DNA from: Fibrobacter succinogenes
GTDB taxonomy: Bacteria; Fibrobacterota; Fibrobacteria; Fibrobacterales; Fibrobacteraceae
Reading direction: 5' to 3'
DNA length: 64,000 nt
NCBI GenBank assembly: GCA_902791475.1
Contig: CADAWC010000008.1
Coordinates: forward strand, 29,293 to 93,292
Both the position numbers and the translations under genes were made by a program. Position 1 is the first letter of the stretch. Every line of letters begins with the position of its first letter. Shown here piece by piece: positions 1 to 7,099 of the stretch. A model generated the notes under the pieces. It was not told the origin of the DNA. It ran no database searches and saw only the letters and a program-made list of their open reading frames with translations.

Positions 1-513
1 GCCGAAGAGTTGGGGCTGCATGCAGCCCCATCCAGTGAAGGTTTGTCTGCTGTGACCATCCCTTCAAAGCGCTTGATTATTGATCTCGGTAGCCCGCGCA
101 ATGCTGAAGCTTCTATTGGCGAACTTCCGGGCGTTGAATACGTTTGCGTTGATGACCTTGAAAAGATCGTTTCTGAAAATCGTCGCTTGCGCATGATTGA
201 ACTTGATGCTGCGCAGAAAATCTTGAAAGAAGGCCTCGATGAATTCTTGCATTGGAACCGCATGGACGAGGTCTCCAAGCAAATTCATTTGCATGCCGAG
301 AAAATGCTTACGACGGCGAATGAAGAATCTGAAAAGTTGTTGCGCTCCATGCCGGAACTTTCGGAAGATGATCGCCATCGCATCCAGATGATGTACGAAC
401 GCTTTGCAAAGAAAATGGCAAATGACTTTTTGTATAAAGTTAAGGCTGAAAATTCGCCCGAAGATGTGCAGGTATTCCTGAAGTGCTTGGATTCGAAATC
501 TCCTAGAAATTAG
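1..513 (+). CDS. hemA: Glutamyl-tRNA reductase, C-terminal part (cut by window start)
   Basis: The reading frame is open from base 1, so the gene starts upstream; only about 170 C-terminal residues are here. The segment DLGSPRN, then ELPGVEYVCVDDLEKI, matches the end of the NADPH-binding domain and the start of the helical dimerisation domain of HemA. The rest is a long charged helical region, as expected for that dimerisation domain. HemA reduces glutamyl-tRNA to glutamate-1-semialdehyde, the first committed step of C5 tetrapyrrole synthesis in the cytoplasm. hemC follows after 11 bp and hemL lies at 7.1 kb, which supports the call. Confidence is high for the family; the catalytic cysteine region is outside the window. 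Confidence 0.9.
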   Translation, partial: AEELGLHAAPSSEGLSAVTIPSKRLIIDLGSPRNAEASIGELPGVEYVCVDDLEKIVSENRRLRMIELDAAQKILKEGLDEFLHWNRMDEVSKQIHLHAEKMLTTANEESEKLLRSMPELSEDDRHRIQMMYERFAKKMANDFLYKVKAENSPEDVQVFLKCLDSKSPRN

Positions 514-524
514 AGGGACTTGCT

Positions 525-1571
525 GTGAGTGAATTGAAATTACGTATTGCAACGCGCAAGAGCGCTTTGGCTTTGGCCCAGACGACGATGGCGGCGGATG
601 CTATTGTCGCTGCGAATGCGGTTGCTGAACCGTTGACTTATGAACTTGTCTCCATGACAACCGAAGGCGACCGCCGTTTGGACAAGTCCCTTGCGAGTTT
701 TGGTGGCAAGGGCGTGTTCATCAAGGAACTGGAAATTGCTCTCCTCGAAGGTCGTGCCGATATCGCGATTCACAGTTTGAAGGACATGCCTGCTGAAGTA
801 CTACCGCAGTTCAAGCTTGCCGCAGTCTTGAAACGCGAAGACCCGCGAGATGCGTTCCTTTCGCGTGGTGGTGCTGCTGGAATCCGCTTTATGGATTTGC
901 CTGCTGGAGCTTGCGTGGGTACGGGTAGTATTCGCCGTGTGGTACAGCTGAAAGCGCTTCGCCCGGATTTGGAATATGTGCCGATTCGCGGAAACATCCA
1001 GACTCGCATTGGTAAACTTGCGGAACTTGATGGTGTTGTGCTTGCAGCGGCGGGCCTTAAGCGTATGGGCCTTGCCGATCAGGTAACGGAATACTTTAGC
1101 ACTGAACAGATGCTACCCGCAAGTGGTCAGGGAATCCTTGCAATTGAAACGTTGAATGATGCAACTGTTCAAGAATCGCGCATCTTTGGTCATCCTGAAC
1201 AAAGCGAAGGATCCTGTGAAATTTCCGTAAACCTTTCGCAAATTCTCGCTCGCGTGAACGATGTCGAAACTTTCTGCATCGCTTCCGCTGAAATGGCTTA
1301 TTTAAAGGCGCTCAATGCCGGTTGCCAATTCCCGGTGGCAAGCTTCGCTGAATTTGTTTGCGATGATAGTGTTGATGATCGCGGCACTTGTGGCGCACTC
1401 GAAGAGAATGTGCAGACTTTAAAAATTCGTGGCATTTATTGGGACGAAAAATCCGAAAAACTGATCCGCGCAGAAACCTCGGGCGCACTTGATTTAAATT
1501 CTGCGGATTGCGTTCTGCACGCTAAGAACTTGGGCGTTGAACTTGCCCGCGAAATTCAAAAGCAATTGTAA
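525..1571 (+). CDS. hemC: Porphobilinogen deaminase (hydroxymethylbilane synthase)
   Basis: HemC joins four porphobilinogens into hydroxymethylbilane. The N-terminus (LRIATRKSALALAQ), the GGKGVFIKELE and AIHSLKDMP motifs, GTGSIRR and SGQGILAIE are all present. The dipyrromethane cofactor cysteine is C267 in NAGCQFPV. It starts at GTG 525, 11 bp after hemA, so the two are probably co-transcribed. The protein is 348 aa against about 310 usual. The excess lies at residues 221-245, just before the C-terminal domain, and contains the translation of a dispersed palindromic repeat (1190-1214), giving HPEQSEGS. The insertion keeps the frame and sits between domains, so the enzyme is probably active, but this is inference. 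Confidence 0.95.
   Translation: MSELKLRIATRKSALALAQTTMAADAIVAANAVAEPLTYELVSMTTEGDRRLDKSLASFGGKGVFIKELEIALLEGRADIAIHSLKDMPAEVLPQFKLAAVLKREDPRDAFLSRGGAAGIRFMDLPAGACVGTGSIRRVVQLKALRPDLEYVPIRGNIQTRIGKLAELDGVVLAAAGLKRMGLADQVTEYFSTEQMLPASGQGILAIETLNDATVQESRIFGHPEQSEGSCEISVNLSQILARVNDVETFCIASAEMAYLKALNAGCQFPVASFAEFVCDDSVDDRGTCGALEENVQTLKIRGIYWDEKSEKLIRAETSGALDLNSADCVLHAKNLGVELAREIQKQL
1190..1214 (+). repeat. Palindromic repeat 'TCATCCTGA...GAAGGATCC' inside hemC
   Basis: A copy of the family TCATCCTGA-(spacer)-GAAGGATCC lies in frame inside hemC. Related copies are at 2827-2867, 7022-7047, 8859-8886 and, inverted, 44761-44787. It encodes HPEQSEGS in an interdomain stretch absent from ordinary HemC. 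Confidence 0.75.
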
Positions 1572-1579
1572 CTTACTTT

Positions 1580-1610
1580 GTCATTCCCGACTCCGTTCAA
1601 GAATCGCCAT
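1580..1610 (+). repeat. Degenerate 'GTCATTCCCGACTCCGTTC' repeat
   Basis: This intergenic copy belongs to the family GTCAT-(CCGGACTCCGTTCCGG)-CATCGCC. Better preserved palindromes are at 3299-3327, 6140-6169 (inverted), 12825-12853 and 46626-46654. Here the right arm has decayed. Confidence 0.6.
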
Positions 1611-1631
1611 CTTGTATCGCAAAAAAAATAT

Positions 1632-1654
1632 CCCGCGCATTTTGGATGTGCGGG
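1632..1654. terminator. Bidirectional terminator between hemC and dCMP deaminase
   Basis: A 9-bp stem CCCGCGCAT/ATGTGCGGG (one G-T pair) with loop TTTGG lies between two convergent genes. The left side is A-rich, which gives a run of eight T on the minus strand; the right side is TTAAATTTTA. It therefore best fits termination of the minus-strand deaminase gene. Confidence 0.7.
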
Positions 1655-1710
1655 TTAAATTTTATGCCGTATCCTTTTGCGAGTCGCGAAGCGATGTGGC
1701 AATTTATACG

Positions 1711-2268
1711 TTACTTCTTTTCTGGCTTCGACACAACAGGCTTGATTCGTTTGCCGCAAAGCGTTACGATAATTCCTGCCTGTGCGAACATGTAGTAAGC
1801 CGTGTCGCGGTTGTTGTTCAACGTAGATTTAGGATCATAATCGTCCTTGGTCACGAATACTTCGGCAACGCCCGAAAGGCTAATGTCCAAAGAGCAACGT
1901 TCGCACGGGAATCCAATCACGTAGAGCTTGGAACCTGGAGGAACTTTTCCGCGGGCGTAGTGGAGTGCGTTGATTTCGGCGTGGACCATGAACGGATACT
2001 TGTTCGCCTCGAATTCGTGGTGGCTCAAAAGCTCGCCCGAGTCGGCGTCTAGCAAATCGTAAGCGAGGAGTTGCTTTTCGCGCGTGTACGGAACGGTCTC
2101 GTCGTCAAATCCAGCGGGAGCTCCATTGTAACCCGTGCTAATAACACGTCCGTCGGCGCTTACAAGAACGGCACCCATTTGGGTATTTTGGTCTTTGGAA
2201 AGGCGTGCCTGGGCACACATCATCTGCGTATAGACTTCGTCGCGAAGCTTTGCTCTAGAACTATTCAT
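1711..2268 (-). CDS. Deoxycytidylate (dCMP) deaminase family protein
   Basis: A zinc-dependent deaminase of the ComEB/dCMP deaminase family, which makes dUMP from dCMP for thymidylate synthesis. Visible motifs are GAVLVSADGRVISTGYNG near the N-terminus, the zinc ligand and proton shuttle HAEINAL, and PCERC carrying the two zinc cysteines. The start is placed at MNSSRAK (185 aa). An in-frame start six codons upstream exists, but this ATG gives the usual family length. It is transcribed against hemC and away from cobA-hemD, so it is an insertion in the tetrapyrrole block rather than part of it. A competence-related deaminase role is possible, but nothing nearby supports one. Confidence 0.85.
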   Translation of the reverse strand: MNSSRAKLRDEVYTQMMCAQARLSKDQNTQMGAVLVSADGRVISTGYNGAPAGFDDETVPYTREKQLLAYDLLDADSGELLSHHEFEANKYPFMVHAEINALHYARGKVPPGSKLYVIGFPCERCSLDISLSGVAEVFVTKDDYDPKSTLNNNRDTAYYMFAQAGIIVTLCGKRIKPVVSKPEKK

Positions 2269-2322
2269 GTTAAAAAATATAGGCAAAAATTTAATGGCGA
2301 AGTTTTTCTAAATTTGGTTTCG

Positions 2323-4167
2323 ATGGAAAATTCGAATCATTTTGGCAAAGTTTATTTGATTGGCGCGGGTCCGGGCGATCCTGGGCTTTTGACCGTGCGC
2401 GGAAAGTCTATTCTTGAAAAAGCCGATGTTGTTGTTTACGATCGTTTGGTATCACCGGGCGTGCTCTCGTTATGTAATCCGAAAGCAAAGATGGTCGATG
2501 TGGGTAAAATGCCGACGCACCACAAGGTGAAACAGTCCGAAATCAATAAGCTCTTGGTAAAATTTGCCGTTGAAATGCCGAGTTCGATCGTTGCGCGTTT
2601 GAAGGGCGGTGATCCGTTTGTGTTCGGCCGTGGTGGCGAAGAGGCTTTGGAGCTTGTCGATGCTGGCGTCGAATTTGAAGTTGTGCCGGGCGTGACGTCT
2701 GCCATAGCTGTGCCTGCTTATGCGGGCATTCCCGTGAGTCATCGTGGAATTGCAACAAGTTTCCATATCATCACAGGGCATGAAAAAGAAGTAGACGGAA
2801 GGAAGTCGGAAGTAGGAAGTGATTCTGTCATCCTGAGCGAAGTGCGTAGCACGAAGTCGAAGGATCCAAGCCAGAATCTCTCGCTAGACTTTGAAAATCT
2901 CGCGAAGTGCCAGGGAACGCTCATCTTTTTGATGGGCATTGCCAATATGGACTTTATCGCACGTCGTTTAATCGAGTGTGGCAAAGACCCGAAGACTCCG
3001 CTTGCGTTTATCGAAAAAGGGACAACACCGAATCAGCGTACTGTTATGGCAACGCTTGAAACAGCGGGCGAGACCATTGTCCGTGAAAATGTGACGGCAC
3101 CCGCAATTACGATTATGGGTGGTGTGGTTGAGCTAGGCAAGACTCTTGCGTGGAAAAAGAATTTGCCGCTTTCGGGCAAGCGCTTGGTTGTCACGCGAGC
3201 CGCAAAGCAGTCTAGCGGGATTACTGCTCGATTGACCGCTCTCGGTGCCGAAGTCATCGAAACTCCGATGATTGAAACACGGGATGTTTTCCCTTGTTGT
3301 CATACCGGACTCCGTTCCGGCATCTCCAATTCTTCTGAAAATAAGGTTGCTGAGCCTGTCGAATTCGAAGACCTCAAAAATTTTGACATTCTCGCATTCA
3401 CGAGCACGAATGGTGTTGAAAGTTTCTTTAAGCAGTTGTTCGCTGCGGGTTATGACGTGCGCGTCCTTGCGGGCAAGAAAATTGCAAGTGTCGGGAAAAT
3501 CACCGAAAAGAAATTGCTTGAATACGGCATCCGCTGCGACTACGTGCCCGAAGACCACACCGGTGAAGGTCTGGGGATGCTTCTTCGAAGCTTTTTAGAC
3601 GAAAGAACGCTCGTAAACTCGCTACAGACGAAAGACGAAAGAGGCGAATGCTGCGAGACTGCTTGCAGGCTCATAGCTGAGCCGACTAGTCTAGGTTCGG
3701 AGAACAAAGACGAAAGATGCTCAACAAATTCGCAGACTTTAGCAAGTACCCTGAGCTTGTCGAAGGGAACTGAATTCACGAATTTGGATGAATCCCGCAT
3801 CCTCCTCCTGCAAGGAAACCTAGCAGACGATACTTTGCTCAAACTCTTGCCGAAAGCAACCCGCTGGACGGTTTACGAAACACTGCCGGTTGCTGAACTC
3901 CCGGATTGGAAGCGTGAAGCCATTGTAAGTGCCGATGCAGTCGTCTTCGCCAGCACCAGTGCCGTCGAGAATTTTGTCAAACTTACGCATCAAAGTGCCG
4001 AAGGCACGACCTCACTCCTCACTCCTCACACTTCTTTTTGCATTGGTCGCATAACGGAATCCGCTGCTAGCAAGTACGGCTTTGAAACGGTCACCTCTGA
4101 CGAAACAACGATGGATTCGCTCGTCAAAAAAATCGTGGAATATTACATGATGGGGGAGAATGCTTAA
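2323..4167 (+). CDS. cobA-hemD: Uroporphyrinogen-III C-methyltransferase / uroporphyrinogen-III synthase fusion
   Basis: The N-terminal half is a SUMT (CobA) domain: VYLIGAGPGDPGLLTVRG, then RLKGGDPFVFGRGGEEA and VVPGVTSAIAVPAYAGIPVSHRG. The C-terminal half is a HemD domain starting near LSGKRLVVTRA and ending with a VFASTSAVENF type motif. Together they close hydroxymethylbilane to uroporphyrinogen III and methylate it to precorrin-2. Translation starts at ATG 2323; the upstream in-frame extension overlaps the divergent deaminase gene. The 614-aa length is larger than expected because several dispersed repeats are read through in frame: one in the SUMT domain (2827-2867) and several in HemD (3299-3367, 3597-3768). 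The last base of its TAA is the first base of the next ATG, so translation is coupled. Confidence 0.9.
   Translation: MENSNHFGKVYLIGAGPGDPGLLTVRGKSILEKADVVVYDRLVSPGVLSLCNPKAKMVDVGKMPTHHKVKQSEINKLLVKFAVEMPSSIVARLKGGDPFVFGRGGEEALELVDAGVEFEVVPGVTSAIAVPAYAGIPVSHRGIATSFHIITGHEKEVDGRKSEVGSDSVILSEVRSTKSKDPSQNLSLDFENLAKCQGTLIFLMGIANMDFIARRLIECGKDPKTPLAFIEKGTTPNQRTVMATLETAGETIVRENVTAPAITIMGGVVELGKTLAWKKNLPLSGKRLVVTRAAKQSSGITARLTALGAEVIETPMIETRDVFPCCHTGLRSGISNSSENKVAEPVEFEDLKNFDILAFTSTNGVESFFKQLFAAGYDVRVLAGKKIASVGKITEKKLLEYGIRCDYVPEDHTGEGLGMLLRSFLDERTLVNSLQTKDERGECCETACRLIAEPTSLGSENKDERCSTNSQTLASTLSLSKGTEFTNLDESRILLLQGNLADDTLLKLLPKATRWTVYETLPVAELPDWKREAIVSADAVVFASTSAVENFVKLTHQSAEGTTSLLTPHTSFCIGRITESAASKYGFETVTSDETTMDSLVKKIVEYYMMGENA
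2827..2867 (+). repeat. Palindromic repeat inside the SUMT domain
   Basis: A 41-bp copy of the GTCATCCTGAGCGAAG...GAAGGATCC family with an extended tip (TGCGTAGCACGA). It is translated as part of a roughly 25-residue insertion between FHIITGHEK and the conserved GTLIFLMG segment. Confidence 0.8.
3299..3367 (+). repeat. Two repeats inside the HemD domain
   Basis: Positions 3299-3327 carry the perfect palindrome CCGGACTCCGTTCCGG inside GTCATA...CATCTCC. Positions 3344-3367 carry a GGTTGCTGAGCCTGTCGAA copy, the same motif as in tadA (15076-15095). Both are translated. Confidence 0.8.
3597..3643 (+). repeat. GACGAAA heptad-hairpin element inside hemD
   Basis: The order is AGACGAAAGAACG, then a short imperfect hairpin (CTCG...CTCG), then CAGACGAAAGACGAAAGA. 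The same layout recurs at 4517-4565 and 43511-43555 with different hairpin tips. The arms have a 7-bp period. Confidence 0.8.
3669..3768 (+). repeat. Repeat fragments inside hemD
   Basis: Positions 3669-3700 contain CTCATAGCTGAGCCGA, a motif shared with both 98-bp repeats (22955-23052 and 46512-46609). Positions 3708-3718 are another GACGAAAGA unit, and 3748-3768 hold CCCTGAGCTTGTCGAAGGG. All are translated in frame in a low-complexity stretch of about 55 residues. Confidence 0.65.
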
Positions 4168-5150
4168 TGAAAGCCATTCTTATCATCGCTCATCATTGCA
4201 TTTTGCCGGGTGCATACAAAGGATTCGAAGAAATCCTTGACCGCTTGCATCACGATTTGCCGGGCACGCGAGTGGCGAGCACGAGTTTGTTGGATTTGGA
4301 AAACGACCTCCGTACGCTTTTGCGCGAAGATGTGGAATCAGTGACGCTTCTGCCGTATTTGCTGTTGAATGGTCAGCATACAAAGAATGACGTGCCGCGT
4401 GTTGTTGCAAAATTGCAGGCGGAATTCCCGCAAATCCCGATTACGCTTTTGCCTTGCCTTGGCGATTGGAAAGAATTTTCGAGCATGGTGGTCTGCGGTA
4501 TCCAAAATGCACAATTAGACGAAAGAACGCTCGCTGAAGCGAGCTGCAGACGAAAGACGAAAGAGAATAAAGCCCTTGTTGAAGAAAACCATCTCTCGTC
4601 TCTCGTCTCTCGTCTTTCGTCTAAAACATCAAACCTCTTCTCCATTGAGCTGAACCTCGAAGGGCGTAATGTTCTTGTGGTGGGCGGTGGTCGCATTGCA
4701 CTTCGCAAGGTGAAAACGCTTATTCCGACCGGTGCTCACATTACCGTTGTCGCTCCGCAAATCGACCCTGAATTTGAAACGCTCAAGACTGGAGATAAGG
4801 TCCCTGAGCTAAGCCGAGGGGTCGAGGCTTCTATCACTCTAAAAAACCGTCCGTACGAACCGCTTGACTTGCGTTGCGTTTTCATGGTTTTTATTTGCAC
4901 CGATCAGCCTGCCGTCAATGCTCAAGTTTCTAACGATGCCCGTGCCCGCCGCATTCTCGTGAATAATGCCTGCGATTACCTCGACGGCGATTTCATTGTG
5001 CCTGCCCGCATGGATTTTGGCGAAAACATTGCCGTGACAGTCTCCACGCAGGGCCGCGCCCCTTCGCTTGCCAAGAAGCTCAAGCAGAAAATCCAGACCG
5101 AATGGGCAGAAGACCTTGTGCAAATTGAAAAAGATTTCAAAAAGGAATAG
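4167..5150 (+). CDS. CbiX/SirB-like chelatase fused to SirC-like precorrin-2 dehydrogenase
   Basis: Residues 1-115 resemble the short CbiX/SirB chelatase fold: MKAILIIAHH at the start and PYLLLNGQHTKNDVP, each with a candidate metal-binding histidine. Residues about 153-327 are a precorrin-2 dehydrogenase: NLEGRNVLVVGGGRIALRK (NAD-binding loop), NNACDYLDGDFIVPA and STQGRAPSLAKKLK. The product of the preceding gene, precorrin-2, would be oxidised to sirohydrochlorin and then metallated, giving siroheme or a cobalt form. The linker (residues about 118-152) is translated from dispersed repeats, including four 7-bp TCTCTCG-type units; a third insertion (4799-4827) lies inside the dehydrogenase. 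It overlaps cobA-hemD by 1 bp and has a strong GGGGGAG ribosome site. Metal specificity cannot be read. Confidence 0.8.
   Translation: MKAILIIAHHCILPGAYKGFEEILDRLHHDLPGTRVASTSLLDLENDLRTLLREDVESVTLLPYLLLNGQHTKNDVPRVVAKLQAEFPQIPITLLPCLGDWKEFSSMVVCGIQNAQLDERTLAEASCRRKTKENKALVEENHLSSLVSRLSSKTSNLFSIELNLEGRNVLVVGGGRIALRKVKTLIPTGAHITVVAPQIDPEFETLKTGDKVPELSRGVEASITLKNRPYEPLDLRCVFMVFICTDQPAVNAQVSNDARARRILVNNACDYLDGDFIVPARMDFGENIAVTVSTQGRAPSLAKKLKQKIQTEWAEDLVQIEKDFKKE
4517..4565 (+). repeat. GACGAAA heptad-hairpin element inside the chelatase-SirC linker
   Basis: AGACGAAAGAAC, then the perfect hairpin GCTCGCTGAAGCGAGC (4529-4544), then TGCAGACGAAAGACGAAAGA. It is closely similar to the element at 3597-3643. 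Confidence 0.85.
4591..4622 (+). repeat. Tandem TCTCTCG heptads inside the chelatase-SirC linker
   Basis: Four consecutive 7-bp units: TCTCTCG three times, then TCTTTCG. They are the reverse complement of the GACGAAA/GACGAGA unit 30 bp upstream, so the two arrays can pair. Because 7 is not a multiple of 3, a change of one unit would shift the SirC domain out of frame. Confidence 0.85.
4799..4827 (+). repeat. Repeat 'GGTCCCTGAGCTAAGCCGAGGGGTCGAGG' class inside the SirC domain
   Basis: An in-frame copy related to CCCTGAGCTTGTCGAAGGG at 3748-3768. It encodes VPELSRGVE between the nucleotide-binding fold and a conserved ITLKNRPYEP stretch. Confidence 0.6.
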
Positions 5151-5155
5151 TTATT

Positions 5156-6121
5156 ATGATTATTCGTCCTCGTCGTTTACGTAGAAATGAAGTTATCCGC
5201 AACATGGTTGCAGAAACTGCTGTAAATCCCGATGCCCTCGTTTACCCGATGTTCGTGGTTGAAGGAACGGGAATCAAAGAAGAAATCCCGTCCATGCCGA
5301 ACCAGTTCCGTTTCTCGATTGATGAAATCCTGAAGGAACTTGCGGACTGTGTCGCACTTGGCATCAAGTCCATTTTGCTCTTTGGTATCCCGGATCACAA
5401 GGACGAAATGGCAACTTCTGCATACGATAACGATGGCATTGTGCAGCGTGCCGTGCGTGCTATCAAGGCGAAGTTTCCGAGTTTGTACGTAATTACGGAC
5501 GTGTGCCTTTGCGAATACATGAGTCATGGCCATTGCGGCATCATCAAGGATGGTGATGTGGATAACGATCCAACGCTTGAACTTTTGGCAAAGACCGCTG
5601 TTTCGCAGGTGGCTGCCGGTGCCGACATGGTTGCTCCGAGTGACATGATGGATGGCCACATCACTGCTCTCCGCGAAGCTCTTGACAATGCGGGCTTTAC
5701 AAATACGCCGATTATGGGTTACAGCGCGAAGTTCGCTAGCGCTTATTATGGTCCGTTCCGCGATGCCGCTGATTCCGCTCCGCATTTCGGCAACCGCAAA
5801 AGTTACCAGATGGACGTGCGCAATGGCCGCGAAGCGCTCCATGAAGTGGAACTCGATCTTGAAGAAGGTGCAGATATCGTGATGGTAAAGCCTGGCCTCG
5901 CATTTCTCGATGTGCTTCGCCAGACGGCTGAAATCAGCAATGTGCCGGTCGCTGTGTATAACGTAAGTGGTGAATATTCGATGGTCAAGGCTGCTGCAAA
6001 GATGGGCTGGATTGATGAAAAATCGATTATCCGCGAAAACATGATTGCGTTCAAACGCGCCGGTGCGGACATCATCATTACGTACCACGCCAAGGAAATT
6101 TTGGAAAATAAAATTCTGTAA
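5156..6121 (+). CDS. hemB: Porphobilinogen synthase (delta-aminolevulinate dehydratase)
   Basis: HemB condenses two 5-aminolevulinates to porphobilinogen. The 321-aa protein has the cysteine-rich zinc loop VCLCEYMSHGHCG, APSDMMDGHI, the first Schiff-base lysine region GYSAKFASAYYGPFRDA and the second catalytic lysine in VMVKPGLAFLD, followed by VYNVSGEYSM. The cysteine loop marks the zinc-dependent rather than the purely magnesium-dependent type. It starts 5 bp after the chelatase-SirC gene, so it belongs to the same transcript. Confidence 0.96.
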   Translation: MIIRPRRLRRNEVIRNMVAETAVNPDALVYPMFVVEGTGIKEEIPSMPNQFRFSIDEILKELADCVALGIKSILLFGIPDHKDEMATSAYDNDGIVQRAVRAIKAKFPSLYVITDVCLCEYMSHGHCGIIKDGDVDNDPTLELLAKTAVSQVAAGADMVAPSDMMDGHITALREALDNAGFTNTPIMGYSAKFASAYYGPFRDAADSAPHFGNRKSYQMDVRNGREALHEVELDLEEGADIVMVKPGLAFLDVLRQTAEISNVPVAVYNVSGEYSMVKAAAKMGWIDEKSIIRENMIAFKRAGADIIITYHAKEILENKIL

Positions 6122-6139
6122 AATAAGATTTTGTAAAAA

Positions 6140-6169
6140 GGCGATCTCGGAACAGAGTCCGGGATGACA
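6140..6169 (-). repeat. Palindromic repeat between hemB and mscS
   Basis: On the minus strand this reads TGTCATCCCGGACTCTGTTCCGAGATCGCC, split here as TGTCATCCCGGACTCTGTTC plus CGAGATCGCC. It is the same class as 3299-3327 and 46626-46654, in inverted orientation. Confidence 0.7.
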
Positions 6170-6188
6170 ATTAAAAAAGGATGCTAAA

Positions 6189-6998
6189 ATGAAAGAATTC
6201 GAATCGTTCTTGAAAAATGTCGGTGTCACGAATGCTATTGCTCAGGACATCATTGAAATTGCGACAGTGCTTGTCGTTATCGCTATTATCTTGGCGATTA
6301 TAAAGTTTATTCTTAGTTTTGCCATTAAGAAGGGCGCTGATGAATCGGTAAAACCGCTACTTTATTCGCTGTTCTCTTATGCGCTGTACATTGTCGGTTT
6401 GCTCATGATTCTCCATATTCTCGGTGTGAACACCGCAGGAATCGTGACGGTTATCGGTGCCGCTTCTCTTGCCATTGGCCTTGCTTTGAAGGATACGCTT
6501 GGTAACATTGCGTCGGGAATCCTATTGCTGTTCCTCCATCCGTTCCGCGCTTCGGACTACATTGAATGCGGTTCTTTGAAGGGTAAAATTGTGGGCGTGA
6601 GCCTTTTCAACACGACGCTTATTTCGTTGGACGGCCTTTATATCTCTGCTCCGAACAGCATGTTGTGGGGTGCTCCGATTGTCAACTTTAGCCGCAATCC
6701 GAGCCGCCGCCTTGATTTGGCTTTTGGCATTGATTATGCGGATTCTGCTGAAAAGGCTATGAATGAAATGAAGCAACTTGTGAATGCGGACCCGGAAGTC
6801 CTGAAAAATCCGGAACCGTCGTTCTTTGTCTCGTCGCTGGATGATAGCTCGGTGGCTGTCAATTTGAGAATTTGGGTCAAGACCGCAAATTACTGGGATA
6901 TGCGTTGCAAGTACATGAAGGCTGTGAAGGAACGCTTTGACGCAGTCGGTATTTCTATCCCGTTCCCGCAGCGCGTGGTACATATCGTAAAGGAGTAG
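6189..6998 (+). CDS. Small-conductance mechanosensitive channel, MscS family
   Basis: A 269-aa inner-membrane protein with three hydrophobic segments (about residues 18-43, 56-77 and 80-115). The third has the glycine/alanine-rich pore-helix pattern VIGAASLAIGLALKDTLGNIASGILLL typical of MscS TM3. The following PFRASDYIEC and VNFSRNPSRR segments fit the beta domain, and a cytoplasmic alpha/beta domain completes the usual small MscS form. These channels release solutes under osmotic down-shock. The start ATG 6189 has an AAAAGG site. It lies between hemB and hemL with no evident metabolic link to them. Confidence 0.92.
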   Translation: MKEFESFLKNVGVTNAIAQDIIEIATVLVVIAIILAIIKFILSFAIKKGADESVKPLLYSLFSYALYIVGLLMILHILGVNTAGIVTVIGAASLAIGLALKDTLGNIASGILLLFLHPFRASDYIECGSLKGKIVGVSLFNTTLISLDGLYISAPNSMLWGAPIVNFSRNPSRRLDLAFGIDYADSAEKAMNEMKQLVNADPEVLKNPEPSFFVSSLDDSSVAVNLRIWVKTANYWDMRCKYMKAVKERFDAVGISIPFPQRVVHIVKE

Positions 6999-7021
6999 AT
7001 TACTAGAATTCAGAATGCAGT

Positions 7022-7047
7022 GTCATCCTCGCGTATGCGAGGATCCA
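7022..7047 (+). repeat. Short palindromic repeat between mscS and hemL
   Basis: GTCATCCTCGC-GTAT-GCGAGGATCC is a near-perfect hairpin of the TCATCC...GGATCC family, here with a minimal tip. Confidence 0.7.
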
Positions 7048-7099
7048 TAATTTCTAAATCCTCATTTTAGTTGGGTTTACGAAGTTGCAAGGATTATTT

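Noticed and set aside
5177..6229. 350-codon minus-strand frame opposite hemB
   Set aside because: Antisense shadow of a certain gene; His/Phe-rich mirror composition, no family.
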